This document shows positions 1 through 10,286 of a DNA stretch of 64,000 nt, piece by piece. Positions within the stretch are counted from its first letter, which is position 1. Each line of letters begins with the position of its first letter. Location: positions 1 to 64,000 of the forward strand of contig CAJNOJ010000253.1 of assembly GCA_905250025.1 (NCBI GenBank), given 5' to 3'. The position numbers were made by a program, and so were the translations under genes. This DNA comes from Adineta ricciae (Eukaryota > Rotifera > Eurotatoria > Adinetida > Adinetidae). The notes beneath the pieces were generated by a model. It searched no databases. It saw nothing but the letters and a program-made list of their open reading frames with translations, and had not been told where the DNA came from.

Positions 1-71
1 GAACCCATCTGATCACTAACAGTCATTTTCATGATTCTAGTCAGACGCCTTAACCACTCGGCCATCGCAGC
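1..71 (-). tRNA. tRNA-Ser(AGA), intron-bearing, 3' part cut by window edge
   Basis: First of four near-identical copies. The minus strand begins GCTGCGATGGCC at 71 and continues through D arm, anticodon stem TCTGA, anticodon AGA and intron before the window ends in the variable region, so the T arm and 3' acceptor lie outside. The flank at 72-118, upstream of the gene, is nearly identical in the other three copies. Identity follows from the anticodon and comparison with the complete copies. Confidence 0.85.
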
Positions 72-514
72 ACGTCCATCCAGTTCACAATTATCGAAAT
101 GAAGAATAAACAAAAGAAAACTAAAGATTTGTTCGCATCTTTTCAATAGATTTTAGATAAGAAAATGTATAACAATATGAGCTTAACTTTTTTCTATAGT
201 TTTCTATTTAATTGTCAAAATCACTACAGGGAAGCTTCAGGCGAATTAGAATTGCCAAATGAGGAAATAAATCCAAACCTTGCGAAGCTCTTAATATAAA
301 GATATTGAATATTTAGCGGTAATTTTATTTCTAAGAGCATGATAAAGATTTCTTCGTCACTTTGAATTGTGATATAAGTGTAGGGCATTTTTTGAAAATT
401 ATTCTTCATTCTTTAACTCCATAATCAATAGAAGCATTTCAAAATATAAAAAGATTCTCTTGTGTTCATGAGACTTCATTTGAATTACATAAAAAAATTA
501 CACCGAAGTATTCG
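72..514. other. Intergenic DNA between tRNA-Ser copy 1 and GPCR copy 1
   Basis: The first ~47 bases are the conserved tRNA upstream flank shared by all copies. The remainder is AT-rich. A 61-codon open frame at 224-409 on the minus strand has no recognisable motif or conserved counterpart and is not called. Confidence 0.5.
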
Positions 515-1604
515 TTATTGGAACGTTTTTTCGTTTGTGAGTTCACCAGTTAGAGTGTTTCTTACAAGTGCATGTGGCACAACTTGATTATTTCTGAATT
601 CGATGTGACTTGGCGCGCGTAATACATGGTAAAAATCATGCGATACTTTTCGAATAAAATGTTTCACTTGACAGCGAAATCGAACTGAAACTATTAAGAA
701 CAAATAAAAGTTGATCTAAAAACAGACTGATTAAGAACAGATGATGCAAGGGAAAATATCTTACGGAGAAGTTTGCGTATAGCAATGAATAACCTAATGC
801 TGTGAGAAGCGCTGCAACAGCTGTTGTCAGAGTATTATCGCCAACAGGAATATTCAATCGATATAACGAAGTGATGATATAAGGCAAACCAAAGAAAATC
901 ATTGATACAACTCGAATCAGGATCATGGATGTCAATTGTTGATCTAATCGTCGTCGTCGAATCGGAATTTGTCTTCGAACTATTCGACGAACATTCCGAT
1001 AAGATAACAAACTAAATGTCATTGTGATGAGAATTGGCAACGCATTACTCAACACGGGAAAGTAGAAATAAGACAAGTACTTCTTCATCATTGCATCATA
1101 GATTGAACAGCCAAATGAGGATTGATCAATCAAAGCATAGATATAGAACAAAATTCCATGAGATGACGAAAGAAGTAGGGCTATGATGAGAAATAAATAT
1201 GCACATTTCATAGTGCTCAGTTGACGAATGGCATAACGATGATTGGTGGAGAAATACTGATCGATTGTTGTGAAACATATTATGAACAATGAACACAAAC
1301 CAAATACTTGATTGAAACCATAACGAAACTTACACCATTGCAGTGAAACGATAGTTGGATCAACGCGGAAGATATTAGCTGAAATATATGACGAACAAAC
1401 AAAGATCAATAATCCAATGTTTGAGTAGGATTCAGCGACTAGATAAAAACTCGAAGGAGTTTTACGAAAGATTTTAAGATTTGTTAAAATGATGATCAAA
1501 GATAAATTACTAATGAGACCGACAACTAAGTTGAATAGACCAAAGATAAAACGAATTTCATCAGTGACATCACGAAGATACGCGATTGTTGAGTTTAGTG
1601 GCAT
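515..1604 (-). CDS. Rhodopsin-like G-protein coupled receptor, copy 1 (two exons)
   Basis: Seven-transmembrane receptor, predicted in the plasma membrane. Exon 1 is 765-1604 (280 codons, start MPLNSTIAYL), exon 2 is 515-715; the 49-nt intron 716-764 has a GTAAG donor and TTTTTAG acceptor, in phase 0 between NFS and INFYLF, inside TM7. The spliced product is 346 aa. Hydrophobic segments match seven helices: TM1 near 20-42, TM2 after KIFRKTPSS, TM3 ending at TTIDQY, TM5 after the paired-basic loop RRIVRRQIPIRRRR. The usual DRY motif is DQY and the canonical NPxxY is not evident in TM7. The start is chosen because paralogues at 5495 and 11366 begin at the same place. Ligand unknown. Part of a tandem family alternating with tRNA-Ser genes. 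Confidence 0.85.
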
Positions 1605-2271
1605 TATCCGTCTGTATTTAATGTGTTGCAAATATCTTCTTCGCTTACTTACGAGGCACAAAATGGCGTGGATTACTTGTTATTGTTCTTATAAAAGAGG
1701 AATTTAATCTTGTTTTTAACCCAAGGCACCTCAAGAAAATCGTTGAAGCTTAAAGTAACTCCTTTCCATTAACTGAAGTGTGGACATGCAGAAAGGACTT
1801 TCTCAGCTCATCCTAACAGTTCTTAAAAACAAAGCCAAGAGTGATAGGGATAACAGCACGATGTAAAGGAGATTAGTTTCACTGGAATGAACAAAAGCTG
1901 CAGGAAATGTGAAGATTTTTGTCGTTCGTACCTAAGACCGTGAAATTCTAAACTAAATAAGTTGTTAGAACTTAAACAAATCGCACTAACAGCTCGGAAA
2001 ATCTTCTAAGATATGAAATAAGAGCTTTGAAAAATTAGATGCCTGTTCGAGTATCCATTATGCATCGGCCTATCTCGAACTTGTACAAAAAAATCTGTCA
2101 TTAATTGATCTCATTGTTTTCGATAGATGCTTAAGATCGTTGTACAATATACTTACAACGACAGTTTTGTTAAATTTTTATATTCCTTGTTGCCTGAATT
2201 AAAACGTTTATAAGGAATACGTCTTCATCTTCAAATATAGATCGGGAAAATCTCTTTATTTCTTGATGAAC
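1605..2271. other. Intergenic DNA upstream of GPCR copy 1
   Basis: About 670 bases separating the start of the first receptor from the 3' side of tRNA-Ser copy 2. A TATA-like TTTTATAAG on the minus strand near 1687-1697 lies about 85 bases upstream of the receptor start and could be a promoter element, but this is weak. Nothing else is recognised. Confidence 0.4.
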
Positions 2272-2282
2272 AAAAAAAAAAA
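2272..2282 (-). terminator. Pol III terminator of tRNA-Ser copy 2
   Basis: A run of 11 A on the plus strand (T on the transcribed orientation) lies 6 bases past the 3' end of the tRNA, as expected for RNA polymerase III termination. Confidence 0.8.
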
Positions 2283-2288
2283 GAGAAA

Positions 2289-2390
2289 CGCTGCGAGTAG
2301 GATTCGAACCTACGCGGGAGAACCCATCTGATCACTAACAGTCATTTTCATGATTCTAGTCAGACGCCTTAACCACTCGGCCATCGCAGC
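2289..2390 (-). tRNA. tRNA-Ser(AGA) copy 2, complete, 21-nt intron
   Basis: The acceptor GCTGCGA pairs with TCGCAGC; the discriminator is G. The D arm contains GAGTGGTTAAGGC (A box), the anticodon stem is TCTGA/TCAGA, loop CTAGAAA with anticodon AGA, and the T arm holds GGTTCGAATCC (B box). The long variable arm is typical of serine tRNAs. A 21-nt intron follows position 37; removing it leaves about 81 nt. The intron includes TCATGAAAATGA, a 4-bp hairpin with a GAAA loop. Confidence 0.95.
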
Positions 2391-2857
2391 ACGTCCATCC
2401 AGTTCACAATTATCGAAATGAAGAATAAACAAAAGAAAACCAATGATTCGCTCGCTCGTATATCACACGTGGATTGACATAAGGAAAAAATTAACACTGT
2501 CTTCATTCCAAACAGCAACGAAAGTACGTTTTTGAAAGCAACAATGTTTACATATTTGTTCATAAGTGTTGGATGATAACGAAACATCAGAAACCAGTTG
2601 TGAGATCAATGTTCGATATACTTGACAAGATTTAAATCAGTCGGAATTAATACGGCTCGTCAAAATAAAGAAAAATCACTTATTTTAGATTATTATCTTT
2701 ATCAAATTATTCTTCATTTCTTTCATCCGATAATTGATGAAAAAATTTTAAAAGGAGAAATAATTGCTTTTCTTTGGACTTCATCTGGATCATAGGAACA
2801 GAGACGTCGATTTTTTCGTTATTGAAATATTTTCTGAAGATAGATCGAGCCAAGCAT

Positions 2858-3007
2858 TCAACAATTCAAATGGTTTCGGATTGTATTTGATTTCGTGCGT
2901 TCCGATAAATAGACTGGACAATAGAAATGATGAAATAGTTTGCGAATAAAATGCTTCACTTGACAGTGAAATCGAGATGAAATCAGGTAAAATAAATAAA
3001 AGTTGAC
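2858..3007 (-). pseudogene. Relic of a GPCR second exon
   Basis: On the minus strand 3007-2858 translates to VNFYLFYLISSRF followed by HCQVKHFIRKLFHHFY and a stop, closely matching exon 2 (late TM7 and C-terminal tail) of the intact receptors at 515-715, 4426-4608 and 10287-10472. The expected acceptor CTAG before the exon is changed and no first exon lies upstream before the next tRNA, so this is a left-over of an additional receptor copy. Confidence 0.75.
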
Positions 3008-3555
3008 ATAAACGAAAGGTTTTTTTCAAATACCTTTCTGGGATGAATCATGATATCCTTGAAAAACTTGCACAAATAGCATGCGAAAACAAAGCCAGCG
3101 TTCAAGATATGACGGTATTTTCACCATTGAAAATGTAAACATGACTTAAGCAATCGAGTTCTAAGCGAAAGCGTAGACAGTGCGTACAAATAGTTCTGAT
3201 CAATGTTCCTTGGTGCGATAATTATGCGTTGATTTAAGTTGAGTTTCTAGAAGAATTTTTCCCTTTCAGAATCTTTAGACCAAGATGCAACGAAATATCA
3301 CATCATTAGTGTCGATGGTAAGCGGACAATTCTTCGGATTGTGATGGCTGCGACCGATTGAAACTAAAATCAAATTCATTTTAATTTACAGTTAGTTATA
3401 CGCAAGAAATGTTCGAGAGAAACTTGACGATTATTTTGACGAAAAGAAAAGTTGAACTGGATGTTTTGTCAGTCTCGAACATGGATCAATGAATTCATTC
3501 GATCACATATTCGAAGAAGTACTTTACATCTATACACGTCGTTTCTCGCTGAACG
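3008..3555. other. Intergenic DNA, no gene recognised
   Basis: Space where the first exon of the receptor relic would be expected. No receptor-like helices or other motif were recognised on either strand. Confidence 0.4.
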
Positions 3556-3564
3556 AAAAAAAAA
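3556..3564 (-). terminator. Pol III terminator of tRNA-Ser copy 3
   Basis: A run of 9 A on the plus strand (T in the transcript orientation) just past the tRNA 3' end. Confidence 0.75.
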
Positions 3565-3572
3565 GAGAGAAA

Positions 3573-3674
3573 CGCTGCGAGTAGGATTCGAACCTACGCG
3601 GGAGAACCCATCTGATCGCTAACAGTCATTTTCATGATTCTAGTCAGACGCCTTAACCACTCGGCCATCGCAGC
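3573..3674 (-). tRNA. tRNA-Ser(AGA) copy 3, complete, 21-nt intron
   Basis: Same cloverleaf as the copy at 2289-2390. The only difference noted within the gene is one base in the intron (gatcgctaac instead of gatcactaac on the plus strand), so the mature tRNA would be identical. The conserved upstream flank follows at 3675-3720. Confidence 0.95.
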
Positions 3675-4425
3675 ACGTCCATCCAGTTCACAATTATCGA
3701 AATGAGCAATAAACAAGAGAAAATGAACTTTTCTTGCCCGTTCGGTCGTTCTACTCTGATCGATATAACATAAACGCTAAAACTGGATTTCCACAAGAGA
3801 AATCCACATATAATGAAATCAACGATTGAAAACGATTCTTTTCTGTATATTTGATAATTTATCAACAACGGTTATGCGATGGACGTGCTTATTACGTTAA
3901 AGTTTTCGAAAATATTTTTGAAACTGACTGAAATCTTCTTTTGTTTTATAAATCTAACGGTGAGCGACAGGTTAGAAATACGATCTTCGTCGCGACATAA
4001 AATACCATATCTTCATAGAAAAGACTACCGTCATTGTATTTCAAGCTACCGATTAAACAAATCGTATGGATTTCATTTAGTTTAAAAGAAGACTAAAACG
4101 TATTTACTCGGGAAACTGTGAAGACTTTCGTTCAATAAGTATATGATTAGACGTCGGTGAAAGGATTGACATGAATATATCACATATATTAACACCAACT
4201 TAATTCACAACATCAGAATAATGCTTATCTCTTTAATTGGACGCTAACTTAAGCTTCTCACGGTGTATAGATTTCCAGTCATAAGAGCGTCGTGTCAATA
4301 AAATACGGATCCGGATTAAATCCTTCAATCATTTAATTCGCACAAAACTACCACCTTTCAAGTCTCCCGCAGAGATTTCATGACATAAACAAATGTTTTT
4401 TTATTGAATATTTCTTATGAGTTTA
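3675..4425. other. Intergenic DNA, no gene recognised
   Basis: Begins with the conserved tRNA upstream flank, then AT-rich sequence. A 68-codon plus-strand open frame at 3879-4085 has an ATG but no motif and no conservation with the other tRNA-GPCR units, so it is not called. Confidence 0.4.
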
Positions 4426-5495
4426 TTAAATTGACTCTACAGTTGAAATATTTTTTACAAATGTTTCTGGTGCAATTTGATTATTTTTAAGTTTGATGTG
4501 TCTTAATGAAGATCGTTGATGACAACAACGATGGAACAGTTTTCGAATAAAATGCTTCACTTGACAGCGAAATCGAGATGAAATCAGTAAAAATAAATAA
4601 AAGTTGATCTAAACAAACATAAATGTAAAAGTATAAAACAGGAAAATCACCTTACTGAGAAGTTGGTGTATAACAATGAATAGAATAATGCACCAAGAAA
4701 AACTGCAATCGTTGATTTCAGATTATTGTCATTGTTAGAAACGTTTAATTGATACAATGAGACAATAATATAAGGCAAACCAAAGAAAATCAATGATACA
4801 ACTCGAATCAGGATCATGGATGTCAATTGCTGATCTAATCGCCGTCGTCGAATGGGAATTTGTCTTCGAACTATTCGACGAACATTCCGATATGACAACA
4901 AACTAAATGTCATCGTGATGAGAATTGGCAATGCATTACTCAACACAGGAAAGTAGAAATAAGACAAGTACTTCTTCATCATTACATTATAAATTGAACA
5001 TCCGAAAGGCAACGAATGAATGTCAGCATAAATGTAGAACAAAATTCCATGAGATGACGAAAGAAGTAGGGCTATGATGAGAAATAAATATGCACATTTC
5101 ATTGTGCTAAGTTGACGAATGGTATAACGATGATTGGTGGAGAAATACTGATCGATTATTGTGAAACATATTATGAACAATGAACACAAACCAAATACTT
5201 GATTGAAACCATAACGAAACTTACACCACTGAAGTGATACAAGTGTTGGATCTACTCTGAGAATACCGATTGAAATACGTGATGAACAAACGAAGATCAA
5301 TAATCCAATGTTTGAGTAGGATTCAGCGACTAGATAAAAACTCGAAGGAGTTTTACGAAAGATTTTAAGATTTGTTAAAATGATGATCAAAGATAAATTA
5401 CTAATAAGACCGACAACTAAGTTGAATAGACCAAAGATAAAACGAATTTCATCAGTGACATCACGAAGATATGCGATTGTTGAGTTCAATGTCAT
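4426..5495 (-). CDS. Rhodopsin-like G-protein coupled receptor, copy 2 (two exons)
   Basis: Close paralogue of the receptor at 515-1604. Exon 1 is 4656-5495 (280 codons, MTLNSTIAYL start); exon 2 is 4426-4608; the 47-nt intron 4609-4655 has a GTAAGG donor and TTTAG acceptor at the same TM7 position (NFS/INFYLF) and phase. Product 340 aa, seven predicted helices, DQY in place of DRY after TM3, strongly basic third intracellular loop RRIVRRQIPIRRRR. Main differences from copy 1 lie in the extracellular loops (for example ADIHSLPFGC against ALIDQSSFGC) and the C-terminal tail, as expected if paralogues differ in ligand or coupling. No frameshift or stop seen. Ligand unknown. Confidence 0.85.
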
Positions 5496-7223
5496 TCTCT
5501 GTCTATTTGTCGACGTGTTGCAAAGGGACCTTTTTCACTGACTCACACGATAAAGTTCACATATTTCACTTTTTCTCTTCAAGTGAAAACTAATCTCCAT
5601 TTTCTTTTTGCAATTTAGAACGTGTCAAGAAAATCCGTTTTGAATGTTAATTAGATTTTTTGTTCATTGATGCAAGTCTAAAAATATTTGAGACATTCTT
5701 TTAAGCTGAATCTCGAGAATCGATTATAGCACTCTTCAAACTTATTATCCAAAGGATTGAAAACATAAGATGAAAACACGGGCTGAAATTTGCATCGAAT
5801 ATTTTCCTCCGGAATGCTTTTTAGGCAATGATAATACTTTTTAAGTGCTCTGAATAACTTCATGAACTGCACTACACGAATCGAACGCTAACGAGTTACT
5901 GTAGTTATACTTAAAAACCAAAGAAACTTATGTTACATTCAGACAAAAGTTGAAAATTACCTTCAATGCAATAAGTTACGTACTCAAGGATCAATTATTA
6001 TATTTTGAGAAAGGAAAAAAATCTATTTGAATGGCATCATTGTTGATGGCAGCAGTGCAATAGCTTTAAGCAAACAATGGAACGTATGGAGAACATAAGG
6101 ATATCTTGTTCTGCTATTTTTGAGTATTTCTATACGTTATTTCGTCCCATCTCACCATTAAAAGATGTCGTTGAAGTGTTGGGAGATTGGATCATTTTGA
6201 TGTAGATATCTCAATTTAATAAAATCCTTCTCAGCTGTCTTACTTTCACGCACAATTCTCTACTTTTATTTCGTGTTCCTACCGATGTTTATAACCGTTA
6301 TGGATGCGAATAAGCACATGTATTCGAACTGCGTGATCCCCTATGTTGGTTAACAGCGTTTTAGATATCATAATCTTTGTGCATGTACGCTCGAGCATCA
6401 ACATTGCGTGTTCCACCAGCAAGTGAATATTAGTCAAACAAATATTTTTAATTATCAACAGTCAAGATTTACTTGCGAAGCTCGTCGTACTTGATAATAA
6501 TTATCTTTCTGCCTCTTTATTATTTTGTATATACTATGACAGAGTAACTACGTCAAAGTTCCTTAGTTTTTGTCGACGATTCTAACCACAAAAGGTGACT
6601 GTTTATTTGAAATCCTACAGAATGGAAGGAAAATATCCATAGAACGTTTCTTGAGCAACTTCAGCTGGCAGCAATAATACGCGGTATCATTTATGCGTGT
6701 TTACTTTCTATTTTCCCGTCATCTTAAATAGAAAATGCAGCATGAAAAACTCGGTAATCTAGATATGATCACACTTTTTTTGTATTTTTACTATTCGCTT
6801 TCAAAACGGACAAAGCTTGAATCTGATAGAGAATAACTGAACGAAAATCTTTAGCGTAGCATTTCGTTTTTTTTTTAAACCAGGCGCTCTCTTTCTAGTT
6901 GCTGAGCTAATATATAAATGCGTGTTTTCTATCAGCATGATGCAATTCCATCAGAGACTGCCAGAGTTTGGCAGAACGAATTTTTTTTCTGTCTCACCGT
7001 CGTTTGTCAATTGGTTTTATGAATGATAAACAAATATGTTGGATTTTTGCGTTTATGTTCTTTAATAAAATGTATCATTGATTGAAGATTATACAGATGA
7101 AGCTTTTACTTTCTTTTCTCGTTGTTTATTTGCACATTTCCTGATCACATCGATACTTTATAATTGATTTTGTGGTGATGAAATTGTAAAAATACTTTCG
7201 ATAAATAGAAGCTGAAGTTTTTG
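5496..7223. other. 1.7-kb intergenic region, no gene recognised
   Basis: AT-rich sequence between GPCR copy 2 and tRNA-Ser copy 4. A 64-codon minus-strand open frame at 5678-5872 has no recognisable motif. No RNA gene, transposon end or relic domain was identified. Confidence 0.4.
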
Positions 7224-7231
7224 AAAAAAAA
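7224..7231 (-). terminator. Pol III terminator of tRNA-Ser copy 4
   Basis: Run of 8 A on the plus strand directly beyond the tRNA 3' end (T run in the transcript). Confidence 0.75.
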
Positions 7232-7237
7232 GAGAAA

Positions 7238-7339
7238 CGCTGCGAGTAGGATTCGAACCTACGCGGGAGAACCCATCTGATCACTAACAGTCATTTTCAT
7301 GATTCTAGTCAGACGCCTTAACCACTCGGCCATCGCAGC
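7238..7339 (-). tRNA. tRNA-Ser(AGA) copy 4, complete, 21-nt intron
   Basis: Same structure and intron as the copy at 2289-2390: acceptor GCTGCGA/TCGCAGC, anticodon AGA, long variable arm, intact A and B boxes. The conserved upstream flank continues at 7340-7387. This copy is followed upstream by an ADP-ribosyltransferase relic rather than a receptor. Confidence 0.95.
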
Positions 7340-7988
7340 ACGTCCATCCAGTTCACAATTATCGAAATGAACAATAAACAAAAAAAAAACCAACGATTTC
7401 TGCGTATCTGGTTCGAACTCAAAATAATATGAGATTAAAAAGGATCATGTTCTATTGAATCTAAGGTTAAATCTTTTGTACGATTAGGTGAATGAATAGT
7501 ATAGAGAGGGTCTGGGAAAGAATTGAATTCCGCTCAAAAGTATCGCCTGTGTCAAGTCGACTGATTTACATATTACAACAAACGTATGATTAAATCTTAT
7601 ATTTGATAGCAACGAACGAACAGAAATGTTTATTTGTTTCAGTTAAGTTGCACTTTTCTTCTGAAGAAATGCCTTCTTTTTCATACATATTTTTTTCTTT
7701 CTATTTCCAAAAGGAGACGGCAATTCTTTCAAACATTGTTAAAGCTTTACATGGCTACAAACATAATTTTGACCATAATGTTTTTGTCGTTCTTCGACTA
7801 CTGCGCATTCAACTATAAGAACGTGAAAAATGTTGACAAAATTATTCTTTAAGTTTCGTGAGTAATCACAATGTAAAAGAATTCGATCTATAACTACACA
7901 GTACAGCAACCAGAATCAATAATAGGTAGTAGAATAATCATCACTTCCAAACAAAAATAGATAGTGGCCGATCAGTCAACATCGAAAA

Positions 7989-9270
7989 ATGCAAAAAACC
8001 ATCCTTATCTGGCTTGACAATTATATTAATACCAACCTCAGCACTTATCGCTTGCTAACTAAGCAACTTCAATCTATTTTCAACAATAATCACATATTCG
8101 CAGATAATGACGAGTGTATCGAATTTGTACTGAATAACAATTGTCATAAAGTTTATCTAATCACTTCTGGATCGTTTGGACATTATCTTCTACCTTGTAT
8201 TCATGATATTCCTCAATTAGATTGTCTTTTCATCTTTTGTGAAAACAAGTCATATCATGGACAAAGGACTGGATGAAGATCAAAGGTGTGTTCATTGACA
8301 AAGTATCACTCTGCAAATCTGCCGAAGGCACGGTTCATCAATATGAACAGATCACCATGCCAATCAGTTTTATTGTGCCTGAAAGAGGATTGGACCAGCT
8401 CAATCCGTCGTTTATGTACACACAACTCTTCAAAGAGATATTTTTGTTCATCGATTTCGAAGACCAACAATATACTAGAATTTATTAAGTATCATCCTGG
8501 ATTATTGACTATCGATGGAAAACAATCCAATAGCGTTGAACGACTACTACGTGACTGCCATGGAAAGAAACCAATTTGGTGGTACACACGAGGTACTGCA
8601 CTCCGAACAATGGATGGCGATATTCTTGTACGAATGGGATTCTTTATTGCTGATCTTCATAGAAACATCAAGCAGCTGCACAAATAACAGTTTATTGATA
8701 GACCTTGTTCTATCATCTTCACCGTTTTTCGTGGCCAGGGTTTATCACAAGCAGATTTTGAAGAACGAAAAAAGACAGAAGGCGGACTAATGTGGTTCAG
8801 TAACTTCTCGTCTACCAGCACAAAACGCGACGTCTGTTTGTCATATGCAAAGAGTAGTGCAGATAGTTCGGATTTATTAGGAATTCTCTTCAATATACAG
8901 GTCGATCCAAGTCAGTCAACAACATCGTTTGCTTTTATTTCTACGTAGTTTAACTACTACCTACAACAATATCGGTACCGTATATGATGACATGACTTAT
9001 TATCCACGAGCACTCAAATACCATGAGAAAGCGTTTGCGATTCGACAGCAATCACTTCCTGCAGATCATCCCGATCTGGCATTATCCTACAGCAACATCA
9101 GCTCGGTCTATTATAATATAGGCGATTACTCAAGAGCTCATTTATTTTGTGAACGTAGTATAAAAATCGCTGAACAGTTATTACCATTAAGCCACCCTCA
9201 GCTTTTAGGACAGAGGAGAAATCTGAAATGTATAAGAGAAAGGCTGCGGTATCTGTCTCCCAAAGATTAG
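7989..9270 (+). pseudogene. Broken ADP-ribosyltransferase-TPR gene
   Basis: Relic of the bdelloid family that joins an N-terminal helical region, an R-S-E class mono-ADP-ribosyltransferase domain (transfers ADP-ribose from NAD+ to proteins) and kinesin-light-chain-like TPRs. Visible pieces: 7989-8264 (MQKTILIWLDN, SGSFGHYLLP), 8258-8480 after a frameshift (WTKDWMKIKGVF, FMYTQLFKEI), 8470-8687 in the first frame again (KKPIWWYTRG, MGFFIADLHR), then past an in-frame TAA at 8685, VFRGQGLSQADF (the R motif) and NFSSTSTKRD (the S-T-S motif), ending at a TAG near 8946. The segment holding the catalytic ExE is absent. In another frame 8947-9267 encodes two TPR-like units (YNNIGTVYDDM, HPDLALSYSN). 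At least two stops and several frameshifts make it non-functional. Confidence 0.85.
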
Positions 9271-9439
9271 CATAAAACCACTAAGAATTCGAAATTTGAA
9301 TATAAAGATACAAGCTTGTGAAAACGAAATACCCTCTACTTTTCATAGTTGACATGTGCAAAGAAAATCGATGTGTTTATATGTTAAAACTCTGATATCT
9401 TAAATACGATGCATTTTAACAGATGCTCTGATGCGACCG

Positions 9440-9477
9440 TTAGCGCTCAGATGACATTGCTGTCATACGAGCGCTAA
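9440..9477. repeat. Perfect-armed hairpin TTAGCGCTC...GAGCGCTAA
   Basis: Nine-base inverted arms at 9440-9448 and 9469-9477, with a second nested pairing ATGACA/TGTCAT around TTGC. It lies in the 1-kb gap (9271-10286) between the ADP-ribosyltransferase relic and GPCR copy 3, where nothing else was recognised. It could be a structured RNA, a transposon end or chance; no function is assigned. Confidence 0.6.
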
Positions 9478-10286
9478 TCTATGTGTGCAGGATAACTTTG
9501 TGATTTAGGAATCACGGCAATTTGGCGCGCATGATAATACGGATCGCTATGTTATCCCGCACTGGAATCAATACAGGAAGGATCGTATTTACTAAGTAGA
9601 TTTTTTTCGTGTTCGATCAGTATCTGATCATAAAAATTGCCATAAAACTTCAATAAAAGTTTGCCATGTCATAATTTGTATTTGTTATAATATTTTCGTA
9701 GGAAATCACATGCGAATGATTTCCTTTTGTATGATATTTCGTTTTCTACAGAAAACTTGTAACTCTGTATCAGATATAGTTAATCGATATAACTGAAAGC
9801 TACTTTGATTGTTCATTATCATGCTAAATTCTAACTTAATGAACTTGGTATAAGAGTATTGGGCCATAGCAACATGAAAAGGCAACGACTATCCCGTTAG
9901 ATCTTATCCTGACCTCACCATCTCACCAATAACGATGAATACGGTGTGTTTAAGCGTAAATCTACATAACGGTAAATGAACGCCTCCTCGGCCCATCTAC
10001 ATCTATATTCTCTATGGATACTAATATACGATTATTTCATTCATCAAGTCAATCTTTTTAAGCTGAAATATTTTCAAAATTAACTTTTTTTTCGAGATTT
10101 TGATGTTGTCTTGAATAACTTCCACGTCCTGAATGCCTTTGTACTACATGACAGGATGAGCTAAAAGAGCGAAGATCCTCATCAAATTATTCGCTGTCCC
10201 TTCAATTATTTATTAAACGTAGTGTCTTTGAAATTTTCAAGATATAAGCGAATGTTTTTTTTTATTGAATACTTCTTACGAGTTCA

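Noticed and set aside
2369-2587. Minus-strand 72-codon open frame ending in WMDVLRWPSG, also seen at 3653-3868
   Set aside because: Both consist of the conserved tRNA upstream flank and tRNA 5' end, not protein-coding sequence.
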